Shown here: in pieces, positions 19,401 through 28,621 of the stretch | Numbering within the stretch: position 1 is the first letter of the stretch | Layout: every line of letters starts with the position of its first letter | From: Duncaniella muris | Lineage (GTDB): Bacteria; Bacteroidota; Bacteroidia; Bacteroidales; Muribaculaceae | Length of the DNA stretch: 64,000 bases | Assembly: GCF_003024805.1 (NCBI RefSeq) | Contig: NZ_PUEC01000006.1 | Location: forward strand, 45,280 to 109,279 | Reading direction: 5' to 3' | The notes under the pieces: generated by a model | What the model was told of the DNA's origin: nothing | Databases searched by the model: none | What the model saw: only the letters and a program-made list of their open reading frames with translations | Position numbers and translations under genes: made by a program

Positions 19401-20472
19401 TGTGTTTGACCGTTTCTTCCAGGCTGACAATGCCAAAAACGACAGTTCAATGACCGGAAACGGCATCGGACTAAGCATGGTAAACGAGTATATCAAGCTC
19501 CACAACGGCACCATCGAGATCTCTGACAATCCGGGAGGAGGAACAATATTCACAATCAGCATTCCACTCATAAAGCAGACCCCGCTCGCTGAAACAACCC
19601 CGCCTGTCAGCGAAACCGTCTCTCTCCCTGACACCGAAATCCTTGAGGCACAGACAGAACAGCCATCTGTTGAAAAACAAGATGATCCGGCAGCATCTGA
19701 CAAACCGACAGCCTTAGTGGTCGATGACAGCCACGACATGATCGAATTCCTGCGCGATGGCCTCGGCCATGACTTCCACGTCATGACAGCACCTGACGGA
19801 GCCACCGCACTCCGGCTACTCGAATCAATCAGACCGGCAATCGTACTGACTGACCTTATGATGCCCGGAATCGACGGCCTCGAACTCTGCCGCAAGCTCA
19901 AGTCCAACCAGGATCTAGCCTCAACACCGGTCATCATCCTGACAGCCAAACACGACATCGGCGCCAAAGTCGAAGGTCTGACCACCGGAGCCGACGATTA
20001 CATAACCAAGCCCTTCAACATCGATCTGCTACTGCTGAAGATGAAAAAACTCATCTCGCTCTCCCATCGCGGAAACGGGCGCTCGCTCATCAACCCCGAA
20101 CCTGACACCATCAAAATCACACCTCTTGATGAAAAAATGGTGGAAAAAGCCATCAAATATGTCGTGACAAACATCAAACGACCCGATCTGTCGGTTGAAG
20201 AACTCAGCAGCCACCTCGGCATGAGCCGCGTGCACCTATATAAAAAGCTAAAGGCCACTACCGGCAAGACTCCGGTTGAATTCATCCGCCTGATCCGCCT
20301 GAAACGAGGGGCACAGATGCTGCGCGAGAGCCAGTTGAACGTCTCGGAAATTGCCTTCCAGCTCGGCTATAACAATCCAAAATACTTCAGCAAATATTTC
20401 AAGGAAGAATTTGGCGTTCTGCCTTCTGTTTATCAGGATAAAGAGGGCAAAGCAACAAATTATCACGTATAA
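16429..20472 (+). CDS. Hybrid two-component system regulator of the utilization locus
   Basis: A 1347-residue one-protein signalling system with a signal peptide (RLPLLISLTLCFLFGSAQ). The periplasmic sensor is made of beta-propeller repeats (many [IL]W[IV]G[ST] motifs) plus a Y_Y_Y domain. A membrane helix lies near residues 775-800. The cytoplasmic kinase has phosphoacceptor H835 in NVSHELRTPLT and an ATPase domain. The receiver has D1142 in LTDLMMPGIDG, and an AraC-type DNA-binding domain fills the last 100 residues (NPKYFSKYFKEEFG). Regulators of this class bind imported oligosaccharides and switch on the adjacent locus. Here it sits between the divergent SusCD and GH31-GH2-GH3 operons, so it should control both. 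An upstream ATG at 16378 is less likely. Confidence 0.95.
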   Translation: MRLPLLISLTLCFLFGSAQEFMLKHLDTSNGLANNKINAFYRDSDGFLWVGTSSGLCRYNGYGFKIYLPAVEDSVMISYDEDITDIQEDRKGRLWVRSGKTYLIYDPVSDCLSTDLSPILKEYNMQSAPSQIHFDSGKNAWIHINNEGLYRIKSGSGKAELLKDKSFAGDEITDIVSIPDEVMTIDNHGVIKFISPQSMLVTRTDSLIAVNTDPSTTFVYTIVPDNDGLAWIFSNEKLWLYDTRSHTWANHLLPDDRNQKVVKTFMHDSSGIRWIARDHNGLEKVVRENDRFRFIPVTTSVSSGIRNTVTALYDDNAGSLWIGTYKKGIYYHNESANKFKLIPFPDVNCLYPSLIDGSVWIGTDAAGIIKWNPQTNSRTPIPYLTDNGSHPAITTMLELPDGTLYFGSFARGLRRCRNGKIETLSTGTTLDNAYTWALAKAPDGKIWIGTLGHGLYRFDPKSLEVKSYNMSNSDLFSDYILDIARDGEGERRIYIATSSGVAVFDPIKEKFSSIPLLDGLKINDLLHDTRDLLWVASTRGLHIYDPHRERIIPLKTSPDKATPDFILGLQIDNNGNVWASEGGNLVKFNVRYNDKTGEFSYTTHRYDSADGLQNCDFNQRSFGRLPSGQIFIGSLYGLNEFNPDSIRHNRALPNVMFSDISVGSKTIRVGENVKGHVLLKSSPNHGGTLELWPDNSSFSVTFATDNYIFPEKTTYQHKLEGLDDEWMTTPPGVHMASYTNLAPGTYRLLVKAVNNDGYESVSAAELTIIMHPPFWLSVWAKLLYALILCLLVYAFIRHIKLRERRRFNEKRKEDALVKQEEINQLKFKFYTNVSHELRTPLTLIVSPLESMIKEATDEKQLKRLTLMRNNAMRLLLLVNQLLDFRKNEVTGLSLQLSEGEIVGFVRGVCHSFANLSERKNIRLTFTSSTPELNAMFDEDKLYKSIMNLLSNAFKFTPEGGEVKTELSTTPTSVIIKVSDTGIGISDSDKPHVFDRFFQADNAKNDSSMTGNGIGLSMVNEYIKLHNGTIEISDNPGGGTIFTISIPLIKQTPLAETTPPVSETVSLPDTEILEAQTEQPSVEKQDDPAASDKPTALVVDDSHDMIEFLRDGLGHDFHVMTAPDGATALRLLESIRPAIVLTDLMMPGIDGLELCRKLKSNQDLASTPVIILTAKHDIGAKVEGLTTGADDYITKPFNIDLLLLKMKKLISLSHRGNGRSLINPEPDTIKITPLDEKMVEKAIKYVVTNIKRPDLSVEELSSHLGMSRVHLYKKLKATTGKTPVEFIRLIRLKRGAQMLRESQLNVSEIAFQLGYNNPKYFSKYFKEEFGVLPSVYQDKEGKATNYHV

Positions 20473-20552
20473 GTTAACATTTTCACCCCGTCTAAAATCA
20501 TTCCGACCACAGAGGGTCAACATAGATTTCGGTTTATACCGATTGTTATTTA

Positions 20553-20560
20553 TAATTTTG
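20553..20560 (+). promoter_or_regulatory. Promoter -7 box of the GH31-GH2-GH3 operon
   Basis: TAATTTTG is a consensus box 105 bases before the GH31 start. Just upstream, CGGT-ttat-ACCG (20531-20542) is a small inverted repeat that could be a regulator half-site pair; this is inference. Confidence 0.55.
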
Positions 20561-20664
20561 CATAGTCACGGATCGGAGAACCGTACCTCCATCTGCGGCT
20601 ATGCTTATTTATTTATTCATTACTCCATCTTCTTCCCTTAAAACTGAAAATATCTAATTCATAC

Positions 20665-23541
20665 ATGAAATCAAGAACTATAACCGCTTCATTATTAACG
20701 GCCATGCTGCTCGCCTCGTGCGCGGCCGGCAGATATGAAAAATCAGAGCGTGGGATCACAGTCAACATCGCTGCCGAGACAGAAAATTCAGTCCGCAAGG
20801 TAAGGCTGCAGGTGATTGACGACAAGATCATCCGCGTATCGGCGACTCCCGACAAAAAATTTTCATCAGACACAAGCCTTGTGGTCATTCCTCCCAGGGC
20901 CAATGTCGAATACACCATCGCGGAAACAGACTCGACCGTATCGCTTTCAACCTCTCAGTTGACCGCTACAGTATCTTTTTCAACCGGCGATGTCAAATTC
21001 TATAACAAAGACGGCCGCCTGATCGTTGCCGAAGCCGACGGCGGGCGTGAATTCTCCCCAATCGAAGTCGAAGGCACCAAAGGCTACACCGTACGCCAGG
21101 TATTCGAATCTCTTGACAAGGAAGAAGGCATCTACGGCCTCGGACAACACCAGAGCGACGAGTTCAACTATAAAGGTAAAAACGAAGAACTTTTCCAGTA
21201 TAATACCAAAGTCTCAGTGCCATTCATTGTCTCCACTGACAACTACGGCATTCTCTGGGATAGCTATTCGCTCTGCCGCTTCGGAAATCCGGAACCATAC
21301 AAACAACTCGGCCAGGTTTTCAAACTCTACGATAAAGACGGCAAGGAAGGCGCTCTGACAGGAACCTATGTACCCGCCAAAGCCGAAGAACCGACCATCG
21401 TGCAGCGCGAAGACTCAATCTACTTCGAACACCTCATCCGCAAAGAACTCAAACATGTAGTGAATCTGCCTCAGGATTTCAACTATCAGGGCTCTCACGT
21501 GACCTATGAAGGAGAAATCGAACCCTCAGAAAGCGGTGAATTCAAATTCATCCTCTACTATTCAGGCTACATGTCAGTATTCATTGACGGCAAAGAAGTT
21601 GTCCCCGAACGCTGGCGCACCGCCTGGAACCCCAACTCCTACAAATTCTCCGTCAACCTCGAAGCCGGCAAACGTGTTCCCGTAAAAATCCAGTGGGAAC
21701 CCAACGGCGCCGTAGCCTATTGCGGCCTCAGAGTCTACTCTCCCGTTGATGACAAAGAACAGATGCAGATGAGCTGGTGGGGCGAAATGCAAAGCCAGAT
21801 AGACTACTACTTCATCTATGGCGAAGACATGGACGATGTGATCCACGGCTACCGCACCCTCACAGGCAAAGCTCCCATGATGGCCAAATGGGTCATGGGC
21901 TACTGGCAGAGCCGCGAGAAATACAACACATCAGATGAAGTGCTCTCGACTTTCGCAGAATTCCGCCGCCGCGGCATTCCCATCGACAACATAGTTATCG
22001 ACTGGCTCCACTGGAAGCAGGATTCATGGGGTAGCCACGAATTTGATCCCGAACGCTTCCCCGATCCCAAAGGCATGGTCGACTCGATCCACAACATGAA
22101 CGGACGTGTGATGATCTCCGTATGGCCAAAATTCTATGTAACTACCGAACACTACAAGGAATTCGACAAAAACGGATGGATGTATCAGCTCCCAGTCAAA
22201 GACAGCATCCGCGACTGGGTAGGTCCCGGCTATCTCAGCTCATTCTATGATGCCTACAGCCCCGATGCCCGCAAACTCTTCTGGAAGCAGATCGAAGACC
22301 ACTATGTGCCCGTCGGAATGGATGCCTGGTGGATGGACGCATCCGAACCCAACATACGAGACTGTACCGACCTTCAGTATCGCAAGGACCTTATCACCCC
22401 GACCGCACTCGGCCCCTCTACAAAATACTTCAACGCTTACGGTCTGATGAACGCCGACGCCATCTATAACGGACAGCGTGGCATCAACGACAACCGCGTC
22501 TTCCTTCTCACCCGCTCCGGTTTCGCCGGACAGCAGCGCTATTCAACAGCAACCTGGAGCGGTGACATCGCCACCCGCTGGGAAGACATGAAAGCCCAGA
22601 TCTCAGCAGGCCTTAACTTTGCCGCCTCCGGCATACCCTGGTGGAGCATGGACATCGGCGGATTCTGCGTTGAAGACCGCTTTGTGGCCGCCGCTGCCGA
22701 ATTCGACAAAACCGGCCGTGAAACACCCGACATGAAAGAATGGCGTGAGCTCAACACCCGCTGGTATCAGTTCGGAGCATTCGCACCCATGTTCCGCGCC
22801 CACGGCCAGTGGCCCTACCGCGAAATCTTCAACATCGCTCCTGAAAACCATCCCGCCTACAAGTCTGTGGTCTACTACACCAACCTGCGTTACGACCTGA
22901 TGCCCTACATCTATTCACTCGCAGCCAAGACCCATTTCGATGACTACACCATCATGCGCCCGATGGTAATGGACTTCACCGCCGACAAGGCAACCCGCAA
23001 CATCGGCGACCAGTACATGTTCGGTCCCTCGCTGCTCGTAGCTCCCGTCTACACCTACGGCGCCACTTCGCGCGAAGTCTACTTCCCCGAAGGAGCTGAC
23101 TGGTATGACTTCTACACCGGCAAGGAGATCAACGGCGGCCAGACTCTCAAAGTCGCAGCCCCCTACGAACGCATCCCCCTCTTTGTGCGCTCAGGCTCTA
23201 TCATCCCCTTCGGTCCGGCCATGCAGTGGTCTGCTGAAAAACCGGCTGACATGATCAATCTCTACGTCTATGCCGGAGAAGACGGCAAATTCGTCCTTTA
23301 TGAAGACGAAAACACCAACTACAACTACGAGAAGGGCCAGTATGCCATGATCCCATTCTCCTGGAACGACGAAACCTCAACCCTCACTATCGGCAAGCGC
23401 GCAGGCCAGTATCCCGGCATGCTCCGCAACCGCAAGTTCAACATCATCAAGGTGTCTGAGAAAACACCCGTCGGCTATGGCCGTGACAAGAAAGGTGTGG
23501 TTGTGGCCTACAACGGAGAGGCTAAAAATGTAAAACTTTAA
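20665..23541 (+). CDS. GH31 glycosidase with PA14 insert, likely alpha-xylosidase
   Basis: A 958-residue lipoprotein (lipobox MLLASC). After an N-terminal beta domain, a PA14 domain is inserted at about residues 242-359 (GEFKFILYYSGYMSVFIDGK). The catalytic barrel has nucleophile D558 in WWMDASEPN and acid/base D634 in TWSGDIATRW, and a C-terminal beta domain follows. PA14-bearing GH31 enzymes of xyloglucan loci are alpha-xylosidases that remove non-reducing-end xylose; alpha-glucosidase activity is the main alternative. It opens the plus-strand operon, 42 bases before GH2. Confidence 0.9.
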   Translation: MKSRTITASLLTAMLLASCAAGRYEKSERGITVNIAAETENSVRKVRLQVIDDKIIRVSATPDKKFSSDTSLVVIPPRANVEYTIAETDSTVSLSTSQLTATVSFSTGDVKFYNKDGRLIVAEADGGREFSPIEVEGTKGYTVRQVFESLDKEEGIYGLGQHQSDEFNYKGKNEELFQYNTKVSVPFIVSTDNYGILWDSYSLCRFGNPEPYKQLGQVFKLYDKDGKEGALTGTYVPAKAEEPTIVQREDSIYFEHLIRKELKHVVNLPQDFNYQGSHVTYEGEIEPSESGEFKFILYYSGYMSVFIDGKEVVPERWRTAWNPNSYKFSVNLEAGKRVPVKIQWEPNGAVAYCGLRVYSPVDDKEQMQMSWWGEMQSQIDYYFIYGEDMDDVIHGYRTLTGKAPMMAKWVMGYWQSREKYNTSDEVLSTFAEFRRRGIPIDNIVIDWLHWKQDSWGSHEFDPERFPDPKGMVDSIHNMNGRVMISVWPKFYVTTEHYKEFDKNGWMYQLPVKDSIRDWVGPGYLSSFYDAYSPDARKLFWKQIEDHYVPVGMDAWWMDASEPNIRDCTDLQYRKDLITPTALGPSTKYFNAYGLMNADAIYNGQRGINDNRVFLLTRSGFAGQQRYSTATWSGDIATRWEDMKAQISAGLNFAASGIPWWSMDIGGFCVEDRFVAAAAEFDKTGRETPDMKEWRELNTRWYQFGAFAPMFRAHGQWPYREIFNIAPENHPAYKSVVYYTNLRYDLMPYIYSLAAKTHFDDYTIMRPMVMDFTADKATRNIGDQYMFGPSLLVAPVYTYGATSREVYFPEGADWYDFYTGKEINGGQTLKVAAPYERIPLFVRSGSIIPFGPAMQWSAEKPADMINLYVYAGEDGKFVLYEDENTNYNYEKGQYAMIPFSWNDETSTLTIGKRAGQYPGMLRNRKFNIIKVSEKTPVGYGRDKKGVVVAYNGEAKNVKL

Positions 23542-23584
23542 AGTACCACTATAAGTGCTCTACAAGCCCAACACACAATAGATC

Positions 23585-26110
23585 ATGTTATCTAAGGTAA
23601 ATTTGATTGTATTGGCATGCCTCGCCCTCTTCGGCGGGGCGGCCATTTTTTCGGCTTCAGCAGCCGATCCACGGGCTGAAAGCTTCAACGATGGCTGGAA
23701 ATTCAGTCTCGGCGATGCTCTTGAAATGGCATCGCCGGACTACGATGATTCCAACTGGCGGAATCTCTCGCTCCCGCACGACTGGGCCATCGAAGGCGAC
23801 TTCAACATTGACAACCCGTCCGGAACCGGCGGTGGCGCTCTGCCCGGCGGCATCGGATGGTATCGCAAATCATTCACCATCTCTCCTGCTCAGCAAGGCA
23901 AAAAGACGTTCATCGACTTTGACGGAGCCTACATGAACTCCACCGTCTTCATCAACGGACATGAACTCGGCACACGTCCTTACGGCTACGCATCGTTCAG
24001 CTATGATCTCACCCCTTATCTCAAAACTGACGGCGAAAACGTGATAGCTGTGCGTGTCGACAACGCCGAACAACCAAACTCGCGCTGGTATAGCGGTTGC
24101 GGCATCTACCGCAACGTCTGGCTCCGCTCGCTCAATGAAATACACATTCCGCTCTGGGGACAGCAGATAAGCGCCGACGTGACAGACAGTATCGCGGCGG
24201 TGACAATCCGCACCGACATTGTCAGCAATGCCCGGAAAACCAGAAATATCAGCATCTATACCGCTCTGATTGATGCCGCCGGAAAAATGATCGGCAAAAC
24301 CGAGCCGCGGACTGTGCGTCTCAGCCGGAAAAACGCATCTGCGGAGGTCACAGCAAAACTCGATCTGAGAACCCCCCATCTCTGGTCAACAGAAGATCCA
24401 TATCTCTACACCCTCGCCACTTTCATCTCCGATGCCAAGACCGGCGAACTGCTTGACACATATCTTCAGACCACCGGGTTCAGATATTTTAACTTCGACC
24501 CCAAGACAGGCTTCTCTCTCAACGGAAAAGCTATGAAGATCAATGGAGTCTGTATGCACCACGACCTCGGAGCTCTCGGAGCGGCCGTCAATACCCGCGC
24601 CATAGAGCGCCAGTTCGAAATTCTTAAAGAGATGGGAGTCAACGCCTACAGAGCCTCACACAATCCTCCCGCCCCGGAAGTGCTTGATCTGTGCGACCGC
24701 ATGGGTATCCTTGTCATGGACGAGACCTTTGACATGTGGCGCAAGAAAAAGACATCTCATGACTATGCGCGTTACTTCCCTGACTGGCATGAGAGAGATC
24801 TGACCGATCTTATAGTCCGCGACAGAAACCACCCGTCTGTCATAATCTACAGCATCGGAAACGAAGTGCTCGAACAGTGGAGTTCCGCCAAAGCCGACAC
24901 CCTCACTCTCGAACAGGCCAACCTCATCCTCAACTTCGGCCACGGAAAAGAAAACCTCGCCAAAGAGGGTGAAAACCTCAGCGTCAACTCACTTCTCACA
25001 AAGAAACTTGCCGGAATGGTCAAGGATCTCGATCCGTCACGTCCGGTCACCGCCGGCTGCAACGAACCTGATCCCGGCAACCACCTGTTCCGCTCAGGTG
25101 CGCTTGACATCATCGGCTACAACTACCATGACAACTGGTTTGACTCCGTCCCCGGCTGGTTCCCTGACAAACCATTCATCATCAGCGAAAGCGTCTCCGC
25201 ACTGATGACTCGCGGCTACTACCGAATGCCCTCAGACAGTATGTACATCTGGCCCAAGCGGTGGGATATCGAATTCCGCGACAGCACATTCTCCTGTTCT
25301 TCATATGACAACTGCCACGCGCCCTGGGGCAATACCCATGAAGGCACACTCGGCCATGTGGACTCAAAAGACTTCATCGCCGGTCAGTTCATCTGGACCG
25401 GATTCGACTACCTCGGAGAGCCGACACCCTTCGGCTGGCCGGCCCGCAGTTCCTACTTCGGCATTGTAGACCTTGCCGGCATCCCGAAGGACATATATTA
25501 TATGTATCAGTCGCAGTGGCGCCCAGACAAGACTGTGCTTCACCTCTTCCCTCACTGGAACTGGCAGCCGGGACAGGAAATTGACATGTGGGCCTACTAC
25601 AACAATGCCGATGAAGTCGAACTCTTCATCAACGGTGAGTCGCAAGGCATCCGCAAACCCGAACCGGGGAAATATCACGCCTCATGGCGTGTCAGCTTCC
25701 AGCCCGGCTCAGTAAAGGCTGTCAGCCGCAAAGACGGCCGCACCGTGGCCACCCGTGAAATCCGTACCGCCGGTTCTCCTTACCGCATCCGCCTTACACC
25801 TGACCGGCAATCAATCAAAGCCGACGGCAAAGACCTCAGCTATGTCCTCGTGGAAATCCTCGACAAAGACGGCAACCTCTGCCCCTGGGCCGAAAACCAG
25901 GTGACATTCGACGTCAAAGGTGCCGGCTTCAATGCCGGAGTCGATAACGGCTCTCCCATCTCGCTCGAGCACTTCAAGGACAACAAGCGCAAGGCCTTCT
26001 ATGGCAAAGCCATGCTCATAGTGCAGAACAATGGCTCCGAAGGCCCGGTAAGCGTCACCGCCACATCACCTGATCTGAAACCTTTCACCACTACCATAAA
26101 TTCATTCTGA
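23585..26110 (+). CDS. GH2 beta-galactosidase-type glycosidase
   Basis: An 841-residue secreted protein (signal peptide ending ASAADP). It has the GH2 sugar-binding jelly roll (NLSLPHDWAIEGDF), an Ig-like domain, a barrel, and C-terminal DUF4982-like and Ig-like domains. The acid/base is probably E427 in SIGNEVLEQW and the nucleophile E535 in FIISESVSA. In the xyloglucan setting it would remove galactose from galactosyl-xylosyl side chains in the periplasm. GH2 also contains beta-glucuronidases and beta-mannosidases, so the substrate is inferred from context. The GH3 gene starts 7 bases after its stop, which indicates one operon. Confidence 0.88.
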   Translation: MLSKVNLIVLACLALFGGAAIFSASAADPRAESFNDGWKFSLGDALEMASPDYDDSNWRNLSLPHDWAIEGDFNIDNPSGTGGGALPGGIGWYRKSFTISPAQQGKKTFIDFDGAYMNSTVFINGHELGTRPYGYASFSYDLTPYLKTDGENVIAVRVDNAEQPNSRWYSGCGIYRNVWLRSLNEIHIPLWGQQISADVTDSIAAVTIRTDIVSNARKTRNISIYTALIDAAGKMIGKTEPRTVRLSRKNASAEVTAKLDLRTPHLWSTEDPYLYTLATFISDAKTGELLDTYLQTTGFRYFNFDPKTGFSLNGKAMKINGVCMHHDLGALGAAVNTRAIERQFEILKEMGVNAYRASHNPPAPEVLDLCDRMGILVMDETFDMWRKKKTSHDYARYFPDWHERDLTDLIVRDRNHPSVIIYSIGNEVLEQWSSAKADTLTLEQANLILNFGHGKENLAKEGENLSVNSLLTKKLAGMVKDLDPSRPVTAGCNEPDPGNHLFRSGALDIIGYNYHDNWFDSVPGWFPDKPFIISESVSALMTRGYYRMPSDSMYIWPKRWDIEFRDSTFSCSSYDNCHAPWGNTHEGTLGHVDSKDFIAGQFIWTGFDYLGEPTPFGWPARSSYFGIVDLAGIPKDIYYMYQSQWRPDKTVLHLFPHWNWQPGQEIDMWAYYNNADEVELFINGESQGIRKPEPGKYHASWRVSFQPGSVKAVSRKDGRTVATREIRTAGSPYRIRLTPDRQSIKADGKDLSYVLVEILDKDGNLCPWAENQVTFDVKGAGFNAGVDNGSPISLEHFKDNKRKAFYGKAMLIVQNNGSEGPVSVTATSPDLKPFTTTINSF

Positions 26111-26117
26111 AAAACAA

Positions 26118-28331
26118 ATGATTCTGAGAAATTCACTGTTCACTTTCGCAGTAGCCGCCTCTTTTGTCAATGCAGGGGCAGCTATTCCTGTCTATCAAGA
26201 TGAAACCAGGCCTCTGGACGAACGTGTGGAAGACGCTCTTTCACGCATGACTCTTCAGGAAAAAGTAAATATGATCCACGCCCAGGGCAAATTCTCCTCT
26301 GCCGGTGTGCCGCGCCTCGGCATACCAGACCTCTGGATGAGCGACGGACCTCACGGTGTGCGCGCCGAAATAAACTGGAACGACTGGGGCTACTCAAACC
26401 GCACCAACGACTCCATAACAGCCTTCCCGGCACTCACTGCCCTGGCCGCCACATGGAATCCGGATCTTTCATTCGCCTATGGCAACGCGCTCGGCGAAGA
26501 AGCCCTGTATCGCGAAAAAGACGTGATGCTCGGCCCCGGTGTCAACATCTACCGCACTCCGCTCAACGGCCGTAACTTTGAATACATGGGAGAAGACCCC
26601 TATCTCGCTTCCGTGCTCGTGGTCCCCTACATCAAAGGCATGCAGCAGAACGGCGTTGCGGCAAGCGTCAAGCACTTCGCCCTCAACAATCAGGAACTAT
26701 GGCGCGGCCACATTGATGTCAACCTCTCAGACCGTGCACTCCACGAAATCTATCTTCCGGCGTTCAAAAGCGCCGTCATCGACGGTGACAGCTGGACCAT
26801 CATGGGCTCCTACAACAAAATCCGCGGCCAGCACGCCTGCCACAACGAAATGCTCCTCAACAAGATTCTCAAAGACGACTGGGGCTACAAAGGTGTGGTT
26901 GTCACAGACTGGGGCGGCGCACATGACACCCGTGAAGCAGCTCTCTACGGTCTCGACCTTGAGATGGGATCCTACACAAACGGCCTGACTTCAGAGTCAG
27001 AGTTCACAACCGATGACTACTATCTTGCCAACCCCTACATCGAGATGCTCCAGAAAGGAGAAGTGCCGATGGAGACAATCGATGACAAGGCGCGCCGTAT
27101 GCTCCGCCTTAACTTCCTGACTGCCATGAAGCGTGACAAGCCCTTCGGCTCTGTAGCTACCGACGAGCACTATGCCGTAGCAGAGCAGATCGGCAACGAA
27201 GGCATCGTCCTGCTGAAAAACGCTCCTGTCGGCAAGAAAGGCCCGAAACTCCTCCCGCTCAACCCCGATGTGAAATCAATCCTTGTGGTAGGCGACAATG
27301 CCACCCGCGACCTCATGAAAGGCGGAGGCTCCAGCGAACTCAAAGTCAAAGACAACTTTACTCCGCTTGACGGCCTCCGTGCTATCTACGGCGATAAAGT
27401 CAGATATGCACAGGGCTATCGCGCAGGCCGCCCGATGTATGCTCATGTCGAAGACATTCCCCAGGCCGTGCAAGACTCTCTGCGTGCCCAGGCTGTAGCT
27501 ATGGCCAAAGATGCAGATGTGGTCATATTTATCGGCGGACTCAACAAGAACCACCAGCAGGACTGCGAAGCCGGCGACCGCCAGGAATACGGTCTGCCAT
27601 TCGGACAGCCTCAGCTCATAAAGGAACTCAGCGCCGCCAATCCCGACCTCGTGGTAGTGCTCCTCTCAGGCAACGCCGTTGAAATGCCGTGGGAAAAAGA
27701 AGTGCCCGCAATCATCCAGGGCTGGTATCTCGGCTCAATGGCCGGACGCTCGCTTGCCAACGTCATCAGCGGCAAGGTAAGCCCCTCAGGCAAACTCCCA
27801 TTCTCATTCCCTGCACGTCTTGAAGACAACGGCGCCCACAGCTTCGGAGCCATCGCCTATCCCGGCGACTCTATCCGCGAGGAATACCTTGAAGACATCC
27901 TTGTAGGCTACCGCTGGCACGACACCAAGAAAATCCCCGCCTTCTACCCCTTCGGCCACGGTCTGAGCTACACTGATTTCAAATACGGCAAAGCATCGGC
28001 TTCAGCCAAGACAATCAGCGGCGACCAGAGCCTGACCATAACAGTTCCGGTCAGCAACACCGGCTCTGTTGAAGGCAAAGAAGTGGTCCAGCTCTACATC
28101 GGCGATGAATCAGCCTCTGTGCTCCGTCCGCTCAAGGAACTCAAAGGATTCGAAAAGATTTCTCTGAAACCGGGCGAAGAAAAAGCCGTCACCTTCACCG
28201 TCAAACCCGATGATCTGAAATTCTACGACGACAAAACCGGAAGCTGGCGCGCCGAACCCGGCAAATTCAAAGCCTATATCGGATCTTCGTCTGCTGACAT
28301 CCGTGCAACAGTTCCCTTCGAACTGAAATGA
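26118..28331 (+). CDS. GH3 beta-glucosidase, periplasmic
   Basis: A 737-residue protein with a signal peptide and the complete GH3 layout: a barrel with KHFALNN substrate-binding residues and nucleophile D264 in VVTDWGGAHD, an alpha/beta sandwich (NLVLLSGN-type region near 520), and a C-terminal fibronectin-III-like domain (PVSNTGSVEGKEVVQLYI). It should remove non-reducing glucose from de-branched xyloglucan oligosaccharides, finishing the pathway begun by GH5, GH31 and GH2. It is the last gene of the operon, ahead of a strong terminator. Confidence 0.92.
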   Translation: MILRNSLFTFAVAASFVNAGAAIPVYQDETRPLDERVEDALSRMTLQEKVNMIHAQGKFSSAGVPRLGIPDLWMSDGPHGVRAEINWNDWGYSNRTNDSITAFPALTALAATWNPDLSFAYGNALGEEALYREKDVMLGPGVNIYRTPLNGRNFEYMGEDPYLASVLVVPYIKGMQQNGVAASVKHFALNNQELWRGHIDVNLSDRALHEIYLPAFKSAVIDGDSWTIMGSYNKIRGQHACHNEMLLNKILKDDWGYKGVVVTDWGGAHDTREAALYGLDLEMGSYTNGLTSESEFTTDDYYLANPYIEMLQKGEVPMETIDDKARRMLRLNFLTAMKRDKPFGSVATDEHYAVAEQIGNEGIVLLKNAPVGKKGPKLLPLNPDVKSILVVGDNATRDLMKGGGSSELKVKDNFTPLDGLRAIYGDKVRYAQGYRAGRPMYAHVEDIPQAVQDSLRAQAVAMAKDADVVIFIGGLNKNHQQDCEAGDRQEYGLPFGQPQLIKELSAANPDLVVVLLSGNAVEMPWEKEVPAIIQGWYLGSMAGRSLANVISGKVSPSGKLPFSFPARLEDNGAHSFGAIAYPGDSIREEYLEDILVGYRWHDTKKIPAFYPFGHGLSYTDFKYGKASASAKTISGDQSLTITVPVSNTGSVEGKEVVQLYIGDESASVLRPLKELKGFEKISLKPGEEKAVTFTVKPDDLKFYDDKTGSWRAEPGKFKAYIGSSSADIRATVPFELK

Positions 28332-28429
28332 CCTCAGCAAAGTCAGCCATTACGCAATCACTCTTGGAAAATAGATTTAATCTAATGCTTCCTGCACCGC
28401 CGCAGGGTTAAACACTCAAGAGCTTTCCC

Positions 28430-28488
28430 GACACAGTTTTCAGACCGCAATCCACACCGGCGGCATCTGAAAACTGTGTCTATTTTTT
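28430..28488 (+). terminator. Terminator after the GH31-GH2-GH3 operon
   Basis: A perfect 15-bp stem (GACACAGTTTTCAGA with TCTGAAAACTGTGTC) around a 21-base loop, followed by TATTTTTT. Confidence 0.8.
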
Positions 28489-28531
28489 GCGCCTAAACCT
28501 TGACTGCGTGAATAGCGTTTAAAACATATAG

Positions 28532-28549
28532 ATAAGAGGTTGTTTAAAA
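28532..28549 (+). repeat. 18-base dispersed repeat, copy 1
   Basis: ATAAGAGGTTGTTTAAAA is identical to 39518-39535. Both copies lie shortly before a gene start (90 and 63 bases). Weaker relatives occur elsewhere in the window. Confidence 0.6.
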
Positions 28550-28621
28550 ATAAACTCTAAATATCCGGGAGGCTCTGTGAATCACAGGCCTTTCATTCAC
28601 GTCAATCAACTGTTCAACAAA

